This document shows positions 1-6,120 of a DNA stretch of 11,059 nt, one piece after another. A program made the translations under genes and the position numbers. This DNA comes from Candidatus Sumerlaeota bacterium. GTDB taxonomy: Bacteria > Sumerlaeota > Sumerlaeia > JADFCT01. The stretch lies in assembly GCA_026398575.1 (NCBI GenBank), contig JAPLSP010000298.1:1-11059 (forward strand). Direction: 5' to 3'. Every line of letters begins with the position of its first letter. Positions within the stretch are counted from its first letter, which is position 1. Under the pieces are notes generated by a model. It was not told the origin of the DNA. It worked only from the letters and a program-made list of their open reading frames with translations, and did no database searches.

Positions 1-551
1 ATTCTTATTGCTCCGATAACACATTGCTGGGAGTTCATCCAGAGCGCGCGCTGCCGGGCGTGGATTTTTCAACGGGTTCCCTGGGAATGGGGCTTTCCTT
101 CGGCGCGGGCGCCGCGCTGGCCGCGCGTCTTCAGAATTCCAAACGCCGCGTGTTTGTTCTGGTCAGCGATGGCGAATGCAACGAAGGCAGCCATTGGGAA
201 GCGGTCATGTTCGCCGCGCATCATTGGCTTTCCAACCTTATCGCTCTTGTTGATTTGAATGGCCAGCAGGCGTTGGGTTACACGCCCGAAGTCCTCAATC
301 TGGCGCCCATGGTCGAACGCTGGAAAGCGTTCGGCTGGGACGCGCAGGAAGTGAACGGCCATGACACGAACCAGATCGAGCAAACCATCGGCGCCTTGGA
401 TGTGGAATCCGGAGCGCCGCACGCGATCATTGCCCGAACCATTTTTGGCAAGGGCGTTTCATTCATGCAAAATCAAATCAAATGGCATTATTGGCCAACC
501 TCGGACGAGGAATACCAACAGGCGATGAAGGAAATTGAGGCCACAGCATGA
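1..551 (+). CDS. Transketolase-like enzyme, N-terminal (TPP-binding) subunit, 5' end missing
   Basis: This is the N-terminal subunit of a split transketolase-like enzyme. In this family it binds the pyrophosphate and Mg2+ end of thiamine pyrophosphate, and with the C-terminal subunit it transfers a two-carbon ketol unit between sugars. The frame is open to the left edge (first full codon at base 3) and already reads SYCSDNTLLGVHPE, so the true start lies outside the window. The TTG at base 24 is internal. Visible family marks are LPGVDFSTGSLGMGLS (visible residues 18-33) and the TPP motif SDGECNEGSHWEA (55-67), followed by DLNGQQ (84-89). The usual GDG is SDG here, which is common in split transketolases of sugar clusters. 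About 182 residues are visible. Its stop overlaps the next start (ATGA), so the two halves are probably translationally coupled. The specific substrate is unknown; the downstream sugar genes argue against a purely pentose-phosphate role. Confidence 0.93.
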   Translation, partial: SYCSDNTLLGVHPERALPGVDFSTGSLGMGLSFGAGAALAARLQNSKRRVFVLVSDGECNEGSHWEAVMFAAHHWLSNLIALVDLNGQQALGYTPEVLNLAPMVERWKAFGWDAQEVNGHDTNQIEQTIGALDVESGAPHAIIARTIFGKGVSFMQNQIKWHYWPTSDEEYQQAMKEIEATA

Positions 552-1477
552 GAGCCGCTTTTTTCAATACCCTCGCCGAGCTGGCGGAGACGGATTCCCG
601 AATCCTGCTCTTGACCAGCGATTTGGGGTACATGGCCGTTGAGCCGTTTTCTCGGAAATTTCCGCGTCGTTTCTTCAACGTCGGCATCGCCGAACAGAAT
701 ATGATCGGGCTTGCGACCGGGCTGGCCGAAGCCGGCTTTCTCCCTTTTGTCTATTCCATTGTTCCCTTCGCCGTGCTCAGGCCGTATGAATTCATACGCA
801 ACGGCCCTGTCTATCATCGTCTGCCCGTGCGCATCGTGGGAATCGGCGGCGGCTTGGAATACGCCAACGACGGCATCACGCATTATGGAATCGAGGACGT
901 GGGCGTACTGCGAATTCAGCCAAATCTTACGCTCGTCATTCCGGCTGACTCTGAGCAGGCGCGCGCCGCATTGCGATCCACGTGGAATCTGCCCGGCCCG
1001 ATTTATTATCGCTTGGGCAAGGATGACAAGACGCTTGTCCCCGGTTTGAATGGACGCTTCGAGCTGGGCCGCGCGCAATGGATCGCCGAAGGCAAAGACA
1101 TTCTGATGATCGCGATGGGGAGCATCACGGCGGAAGCGGTTCGAGCCGCCGAAGCCCTGAAGAAGGATGGCGTCTCATGCGCGGTGATGACGCTCTCCAG
1201 CATGAATCCCGATCCCGGCGACGATCTCAAAGCGGCCCTGGAACGCTATCCGATTGCGTTGACCGTCGAAGCGCACTATATCAAAGGCGGGCTTGGATCG
1301 CTGGTTTCGGAAATTGTCGCTCAGTATGGCTTGCCGTGCCGCATTGTGCGTTGCGGGATTCAACGGATGCCTGATGGTCACACTGGAAGCCAGGCCGCGC
1401 TTTATCGCAACCATGGAATATCCAGTGACGCCCTGGCCCGCGCCGTCCTGCAAGCGCTTGGCCGGGCGGCAGCATAG
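548..1477 (+). CDS. Transketolase-like enzyme, C-terminal (Pyr/TK-C) subunit
   Basis: This 309-residue protein is the partner of the preceding subunit and carries the pyrimidine-binding and C-terminal transketolase domains. FFNVGIAEQNMIGLATG (residues 42-58) holds E49, the glutamate expected to activate the TPP aminopyrimidine ring. THYGIEDVGVLR (111-122) is the loop equivalent to the conserved T-H-H...E-D segment of the family. The C-terminal domain begins near residue 180 and includes VEAHYIKGGLGSLVSEI (240-256). The length is normal for the split form (about 300-330). ATG 548 overlaps the upstream TGA by four bases, and a 29-base gap separates it from the glycosyltransferase. Presence in this operon, rather than beside ribose or ribulose isomerases, suggests a sugar-nucleotide or specialised sugar substrate. 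1-deoxyxylulose-5-phosphate synthase is unlikely because that enzyme is a single long chain. Confidence 0.93.
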   Translation: MRAAFFNTLAELAETDSRILLLTSDLGYMAVEPFSRKFPRRFFNVGIAEQNMIGLATGLAEAGFLPFVYSIVPFAVLRPYEFIRNGPVYHRLPVRIVGIGGGLEYANDGITHYGIEDVGVLRIQPNLTLVIPADSEQARAALRSTWNLPGPIYYRLGKDDKTLVPGLNGRFELGRAQWIAEGKDILMIAMGSITAEAVRAAEALKKDGVSCAVMTLSSMNPDPGDDLKAALERYPIALTVEAHYIKGGLGSLVSEIVAQYGLPCRIVRCGIQRMPDGHTGSQAALYRNHGISSDALARAVLQALGRAAA

Positions 1478-1506
1478 CATCATAAAGCATAGGGGCATTT
1501 TTCCAA

Positions 1507-2499
1507 ATGGACTCCTCACATTCCAAACGCAAGATCAGCGCCGTCATCGCCTGCTATCGCGATGCGCCGGCCGTGCCCTATATGTATCAGCGCCTGGTCG
1601 CGGTGTTTCAGAAAATCGGCGTTGATTATGAAATCATCTTCGTCAACGACCGCAGCCCGGACAATGCGGCGGAGGTTCTGGCCGAGTTGGCTGCACAGGA
1701 CAAGCAAGTCGTCATCATCAATCATTCGCGCAATTTTGGATCGCAGGCCGCCTTCACCAGCGGGATGAAAATCGCCACGGGAGACGCCGTCGTTTTGCTC
1801 GATGGCGATCTGCAGGATCCGCCCGAGTTGATCGAGAGCTTTTATGCAAAGTGGATCGAAGGCTGCGACGTGGTGTATGGCGTCCGCGCCAAGCGCGATG
1901 CGACGCTGTTTCTCCAACTCGCCTATAAGGCTTTCTACCGCTGTTTTCGCGCCGCGGCTTATGTCCCGATGCCTCTGGACGCCGGCGATTTTTCGCTGAT
2001 GGACCGGCGCGTCGTCGAGGCTTTGAACAGCTTGCCCGAAAACAATCGCTTCATGCGGGGACTGCGCTCATGGGTGGGATTCAAGCAGACGGGCGTGCCC
2101 TACGTTCGCCCCGAGCGCATGTTCGGGCGCACGACGAATTCGCTGTTCAGGAATTTTGGGTGGGCGCGCAAAGCGATTTTTTCTTTCTCCTATCTGCCGC
2201 TGGATATGATCACCTGGCTCGCTTTGATCACCGTCGCCATATCGGTCCTGGCCATGATCGTCCAGTTTTCCTTGCGGATTTTTTTTCCGGACCTTGCGCC
2301 GCGCGGATTCACGACGGTGATCTTGCTGATCCTCTTCATGGGCGGCGTTCAATTGCTCTGCCTGAGCATCATTGGCTCGTATCTTGCGCATATCTATGAT
2401 GAGGTCAAGCGGCGTCCGCCTTTTATCGTGGATAATATCCTGAATCCTCCATCCGAATCGAAAGGCGCGAAAGAAGAGTCCTGCGATGAGCCTCGTTGA
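1507..2499 (+). CDS. GT2 glycosyltransferase, polyprenyl-phosphate (DPM1/GtrB/ArnC-like) type
   Basis: This 330-residue protein is a membrane-bound family 2 glycosyltransferase of the type that moves a sugar from a nucleotide donor to undecaprenyl or dolichyl phosphate on the cytoplasmic face of the membrane. The GT-A domain starts with ISAVIACYRD (10-19), has VNDRSPD (46-52) for the nucleotide, and LDGDLQDPPELI (98-109) with the metal-binding D-x-D. RSWVGFKQTGVPY (187-199) is typical of this branch. Two hydrophobic spans follow (about 231-258 and 268-295), then the family's terminal signature IGSYLAHIYDEVKRRP (289-304). ATG 1507 is preceded by AGGGG at 1491-1495, a rather long spacing. The last 14 bases overlap the methyltransferase gene. 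It probably loads the sugar made by the flanking enzymes onto a lipid carrier; the actual sugar is unknown. Confidence 0.93.
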   Translation: MDSSHSKRKISAVIACYRDAPAVPYMYQRLVAVFQKIGVDYEIIFVNDRSPDNAAEVLAELAAQDKQVVIINHSRNFGSQAAFTSGMKIATGDAVVLLDGDLQDPPELIESFYAKWIEGCDVVYGVRAKRDATLFLQLAYKAFYRCFRAAAYVPMPLDAGDFSLMDRRVVEALNSLPENNRFMRGLRSWVGFKQTGVPYVRPERMFGRTTNSLFRNFGWARKAIFSFSYLPLDMITWLALITVAISVLAMIVQFSLRIFFPDLAPRGFTTVILLILFMGGVQLLCLSIIGSYLAHIYDEVKRRPPFIVDNILNPPSESKGAKEESCDEPR

Positions 2500-3403
2500 A
2501 TTGCGCGCGACCCGCTGCGCCATTTGCGGCATTTCCAGGAACGCCAGGGAATTGTATGCCGCGAATTTCACGGATGAGGCGTTCAACGCTGCGATCTTTT
2601 CAGCGCGACGCCTGCCGGACGGCGTTCACTACCGGCTGGTCAAATGCGCGGAATGCGGCCTAGTGCGATCCGACCCGGTCGCCGATCCGGCGCTGTTTGC
2701 GCGGTTATATCGCGACAGCGCTTTCAGCTACGGCGCCGAGGCGGACAATCTGGAGGCCACTTATGGGCGGTATTTGAAAAAGCTGGAGCGGTATGGCGTC
2801 CGCAAAAGCGCACTGCTCGAAATCGGTTGCGGCAACGGCTTCTTCCTCGAAGAAGCGCTGCGCCAGGGGTATGAATCGGTGGCGGGCGTTGAACCAAGCG
2901 CTCAGGCCATTGCACAAGCCGATGAGAAAATCCGTCCGCGCCTGATCGCGGATGTCATGCGTGCGGGCTTGTTTGATGCGGGCCAATTCGACGTTATCTG
3001 CGCATTCCAAGTTTTCGATCATCTCCCTGATCCCGCCGGCGTTTTGGAAGAATGCCGCCGCGTTCTCAAGCCGGAAGGAATGGTTCTTTGCATCAATCAC
3101 AACGTCGAATCTTTTTCCGCGCGGCTGTTGAAAGAGCGAAGCCCGATCATAGACATTGAGCACACATATCTGTTCAGCCCCGCGACAATGGCGCGGCTTT
3201 TTGCGGCCCATGGCTTTGCTCCGCTCGATCAAGGCGCCGTATGGAACACCTATACCCTCTCCTATCTGACGCGTCTTTTGCCGATGCCCCCATCGCTAAA
3301 GGCAGCGGCGCTGAAAACGCTTCAAAAGACGCGGCTGGGAAAAATCCGGCTGTCAATTGCGCTCGGTAATCTCTATCTTATCGCGCGAAATGAAAGGTCG
3401 TGA
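2486..3403 (+). CDS. Class I SAM methyltransferase with N-terminal four-cysteine segment
   Basis: This 305-residue protein has an N-terminal pair of C-x-x-C motifs (C11/C14 in RCAICG, C54/C57 in KCAECG) that looks like a structural zinc site, a layout seen in sugar C-methyltransferases and in methyltransferases of surface-polysaccharide clusters. The Rossmann domain follows: motif I LLEIGCGNGFFLEEAL (110-125), the acidic ribose-binding residue in GVEPS (E136), the FQVFDHLPDP segment (174-183) and VLKPEGMV (193-200). No histidine-rich catalytic motif diagnostic of C- versus O-methylation is obvious by eye, so the acceptor atom is left open. ATG 2486 has AGAAGAG at 2473-2479 and overlaps the end of the glycosyltransferase gene by 14 bases. 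Context suggests methylation of a sugar nucleotide or a lipid-linked sugar. Confidence 0.9.
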   Translation: MSLVELRATRCAICGISRNARELYAANFTDEAFNAAIFSARRLPDGVHYRLVKCAECGLVRSDPVADPALFARLYRDSAFSYGAEADNLEATYGRYLKKLERYGVRKSALLEIGCGNGFFLEEALRQGYESVAGVEPSAQAIAQADEKIRPRLIADVMRAGLFDAGQFDVICAFQVFDHLPDPAGVLEECRRVLKPEGMVLCINHNVESFSARLLKERSPIIDIEHTYLFSPATMARLFAAHGFAPLDQGAVWNTYTLSYLTRLLPMPPSLKAAALKTLQKTRLGKIRLSIALGNLYLIARNERS

Positions 3404-4359
3404 ATGACATGAAACGAGTTCTCATTACCGGCGCGACAGGCTTCATCGGAGCGAATCTGGTCCGGCGGCTGTTGAAAGAAGGCCATGCGCTTCATTTGCT
3501 TGTTCGCCCCGGCTATCAATCCTGGCGCATCGCCGAGCTTCTGGATGACGCGCGACTTTATGAAGCGGACTTGCAGGATGAGGATCGAATCGGCGCTGTG
3601 CTTGGCGGCGTGCGTCCTGAATGGATTTTTCACCTCGCGGCTTATGGCGGGTACTCATGGCAAACGGAGACGCGGCAAATCTATCAGACGATTTTTTTGG
3701 GAACCGTTCATTTGCTGGAGGCTTGTCTGAAGACCGGATTCGAGGCGTTTATCAACGCGGGATCGTCATCCGAGTATGGACTGAAGGATCATGCGCCTGC
3801 GGAAAATGAATGGCTCGAACCCAACAGCCACTACGCCGTCGCCAAAGCCTCCGCCACGCTTTATTGCCTCCATGAGGCGCAAGCGCGCAATGCGAACATC
3901 CAAACACTGCGTCTGTATTCCGCCTACGGCCCTTTTGAAGCCCCTGGCCGCTTGATGCCAACACTGATTGTCCGCGGATTGAAAAGCGCATTGCCGCCTC
4001 TCGTCAATCCCGCGACGGCTCGCGATTTCATTTATGTCGAAGACGTTGTCGAGGCTTTCCTGATGGCGGCATCGCAACCGCCCAGAGAACCGGGCGCAGT
4101 GTATAATGTCGGCTCGGGAGTCCAGACGACCCTACGGGAAGTCGTGGAGCTCGCCCGCCGAATGCTGCGCATCTCCGCTGAACCCCAATGGGGTACCATG
4201 AAGGATCGAACGTGGGACACGAATGTTTGGATTGCCGACATTCGGCGGATTCTTTCCGAACTCGGCTGGCGCCCGCGCTTTGATTTGCAGTCGGGATTCA
4301 AAGCGATGCTGCGCTGGCTACAGGAAAATCCGCAATATCACGGAAAATATTGTGAATGA
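3400..4359 (+). CDS. NAD(P)-dependent sugar-nucleotide epimerase/reductase (extended SDR)
   Basis: This 319-residue protein is an extended short-chain dehydrogenase. It shows the dinucleotide motif GATGFIG (11-17), FHLAAYGGY (77-85), the active-site serines in AGSSSEYG (120-127), the Y-x-x-x-K pair as Y145/K149 in SHYAVAKAS, and RLYSAYGPFE (171-180). The SSSEYG segment and overall pattern resemble CDP-abequose/CDP-paratose synthases and related 4-ketoreductases more than GalE or RmlB; this judgement is from memory of the families. The GTG at 3400 overlaps the upstream TGA, but ATG 3409, three codons in, has AAAGG about 11 bases upstream and is an equally likely start. It is the last gene of the plus-strand operon and converges on the GH10 gene 23 bases away. 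It probably reduces or epimerises the sugar made by the neighbouring enzymes. Confidence 0.9.
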   Translation: MNDMKRVLITGATGFIGANLVRRLLKEGHALHLLVRPGYQSWRIAELLDDARLYEADLQDEDRIGAVLGGVRPEWIFHLAAYGGYSWQTETRQIYQTIFLGTVHLLEACLKTGFEAFINAGSSSEYGLKDHAPAENEWLEPNSHYAVAKASATLYCLHEAQARNANIQTLRLYSAYGPFEAPGRLMPTLIVRGLKSALPPLVNPATARDFIYVEDVVEAFLMAASQPPREPGAVYNVGSGVQTTLREVVELARRMLRISAEPQWGTMKDRTWDTNVWIADIRRILSELGWRPRFDLQSGFKAMLRWLQENPQYHGKYCE

Positions 4360-4382
4360 AGGCGCCGCATTTTTATTCATCA

Positions 4383-6092
4383 TCAGCGCGGCTCAAGAGA
4401 TACGGTTATCTCTTGACCAGCGTCTTTCTTGAGCTGGAATTGCTTTTCCGCCTTCTTCCCCTGCGCCTCGACCGTGATTTGATAAGCGCCCCGGAAACCG
4501 CGGAAGGCAAAGCGCCCGTCGGCGTCCGTCGCGCCTGCAAGCCGCGTCATCCATTCCTGATGGATCAGGCGTTTGAGCTCATCATATACCGGTTTGGGCG
4601 ACATATCGGCGCGCAACATCCCGCCACCCTTCAGCCATGAGCTTTGGTCGCTCAAATCCCACCACGTGATCGCGCGCATCGCCGGATGCGCGAAGCAAAC
4701 GCGGTAAAACTTCACGGCGTAGTCGGCCTGCGCGGCCTCGTCCCAAACGCCTGTGCGATGCGATCCGGTGATCTTTTCGCCGCCCGAGGTTGGCGTGTAT
4801 TCCGTGATATGCAGTTCCTTGCCCAGCGCAGCGTAGCGGTCGAGGACGGCTTGGACGCGTTCGAGCGGGAAGCGCATCGTGCGTGGCTCGTGCGCCTGGA
4901 TGCCGATGCCGTCGAACGGCACGTCGTTCTTTTGGGCCTCGGTCAGCAACTGCACAAACTTCGGGGCGCCGTCGGCCATCACATAGTAATCGTTGACGAT
5001 CAGATAAGCCGACGGATCGGCCTGGCGCGCCCAGCGATAGGGCTCGTCAATCTTCGGCAGAGATAGGTGCGATGGCTCGTTGACAACCTCCCAGAATCCG
5101 ATCTTGCCGTGATAGCGCTTCAGGATGTCTTCGACGCGCTGCCGCTGGAGCTCGGGCGCCGGCTGCCCCTCGGACCAGGGCGGAATGCCTGCTTTATCGC
5201 CCCACAAGAGCGGATGCCCCTTCATGCGAATGCCGCGCTCGGCGCACCAGGCGACGACCTTGTCGGTGTATTCGTAGTTCGGCTTTCCGCGCTGCGCCTC
5301 GTACCAGCGCCAATAGAAGCCGACAGTGGCGTAGTTGAGCAGCTCCTCGAATCGCTTCTTATATGCGGCGTTCTTGGCGTCGCTTCCAGCTTTGTCGAAG
5401 CCATAGATGTTGCTGCCGAAGAGGAACTCATGTCCGGTTTGCGTGATGGAAACCTTGGCGTCCGCGATTGGCTTTCCCGCGGCGTCAACAACGCGAACGA
5501 CCGCGTCGGATTTGCGGTTCTTCTCGATGGCCGCGGCCGTGGCGGCGACAATTTCGCTTTCGCGTTTTTCCGCTGCATCCAGAATTTCCTTGTCATCCGT
5601 CAGAGTCGGCGCGGCGCTCCCTGCCGGCGCAACGATGGTGATCTTTTCCAGATACAGGTTGCGGTCCTCGTTGCCGATCATCTCATCGTTGAGGAAAGCG
5701 GCGGCGATCTCGTGTGTTCCGGCCGATAGGTCCGCGTCGAAATCGTAATCTTTGCGCTCGGCGCTGCCCACGATGACAGTCTTGACCGACAGATTGTCAA
5801 TCAGGAGAGCCATCTCCGGCCAGACGCCGCCCGCCGCACTGCCCCACGCGCGGACCACGATCTGGTACTTGCCCGCCGAGGCGATCCGGACCGGCTGCCC
5901 CACGCGTCCGTTGCTCCAGAGATTCCATCCGCCGCCGGCAAACGGGCCGCCCTCGGTTTTGACAGCCGCCTTCTCAGCCGCGATCGTCAATGCATTCTGA
6001 TTCTCAGCCGCCGGCGCGGACGGCGCAAGGGCGAGCATTCCAAGGCAGATGACGATATGAGCCAACGCCATAAATCCCGCTAATCTTCTCAT
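4383..6092 (-). CDS. Secreted GH10 glycoside hydrolase (endo-xylanase-like) with N-terminal Ca-type CBM
   Basis: This 569-residue exported protein is probably a beta-1,4-xylanase or related hemicellulase. A signal peptide spans about 1-29 (MRRLAGF, hydrophobic core, APSAPAA). Residues 47-155 resemble Ca-dependent xylan-binding modules of the CBM36/CBM60 kind: GGVWPEMALLID (88-99), DLSAGTHEIAAAFLND (121-136) and EDRNLYLEKITI (142-153). A short beta segment (197-228) leads into the GH10 barrel (to about 515). The acid/base is E339 in FWEVVNEPSH (333-342) and the nucleophile is E431 in LHITEYT (427-433). GHPLLWG (292-298), GIQAHEP (397-403) and ITWWDLSDQSSW (475-486) fit the family. Residues 516-569 form a small beta domain. 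The canonical E-N-x-M-K cluster is replaced by residues 258-262 (GFYWR), so xylan may not be the substrate. A longer reading from base 6323 is rejected because it reads through the upstream gene's repeat. It lies 28 bases after the beta-helix gene. Confidence 0.92.
   Translation of the reverse strand: MRRLAGFMALAHIVICLGMLALAPSAPAAENQNALTIAAEKAAVKTEGGPFAGGGWNLWSNGRVGQPVRIASAGKYQIVVRAWGSAAGGVWPEMALLIDNLSVKTVIVGSAERKDYDFDADLSAGTHEIAAAFLNDEMIGNEDRNLYLEKITIVAPAGSAAPTLTDDKEILDAAEKRESEIVAATAAAIEKNRKSDAVVRVVDAAGKPIADAKVSITQTGHEFLFGSNIYGFDKAGSDAKNAAYKKRFEELLNYATVGFYWRWYEAQRGKPNYEYTDKVVAWCAERGIRMKGHPLLWGDKAGIPPWSEGQPAPELQRQRVEDILKRYHGKIGFWEVVNEPSHLSLPKIDEPYRWARQADPSAYLIVNDYYVMADGAPKFVQLLTEAQKNDVPFDGIGIQAHEPRTMRFPLERVQAVLDRYAALGKELHITEYTPTSGGEKITGSHRTGVWDEAAQADYAVKFYRVCFAHPAMRAITWWDLSDQSSWLKGGGMLRADMSPKPVYDELKRLIHQEWMTRLAGATDADGRFAFRGFRGAYQITVEAQGKKAEKQFQLKKDAGQEITVSLEPR
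4393..4416. other. Perfect 10-bp hairpin at the convergent gene junction
   Basis: TCAAGAGATA (4393-4402) pairs perfectly with TATCTCTTGA (4407-4416) around a CGGT loop. It lies inside the last codons of the GH10 gene and 34 bases past the stop of the sugar epimerase gene. No run of T follows directly on either strand; the nearest plus-strand T-rich stretch is TCTTTCTT about eight bases later, and the TTTTT at 4370-4374 lies on the wrong side for the plus strand. It may help end plus-strand transcription or protect the 3' end, but it is not a canonical intrinsic terminator. Confidence 0.35.
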
Positions 6093-6101
6093 AGTCCGCC
6101 G

Positions 6102-6107
6102 CTCCTT
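6102..6107 (-). promoter_or_regulatory. Ribosome binding site of the GH10 gene
   Basis: AAGGAG on the minus strand sits nine bases before ATG 6092, in the 28-base gap after the beta-helix gene. It fixes the start directly at a signal peptide and rules out the 77-residue N-terminal extension that would be read from base 6323. Confidence 0.8.
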
Positions 6108-6120
6108 CAGATCATAATTT

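Noticed and set aside
24..26. TTG at base 24 as the start of the transketolase N-terminal gene
   Set aside because: The frame is open to the left edge and the residues before it already match the family, so the gene is cut by the window.
488..1078. Minus-strand ORF opposite the transketolase C-terminal gene
   Set aside because: The plus strand carries clear TPP-enzyme motifs; the antisense text has none.
5067..5729. Long plus-strand ORF (220 codons) opposite the GH10 gene
   Set aside because: It is a composition shadow of the GH10 coding strand, with no family motifs and arginine/valine-rich low-complexity text.
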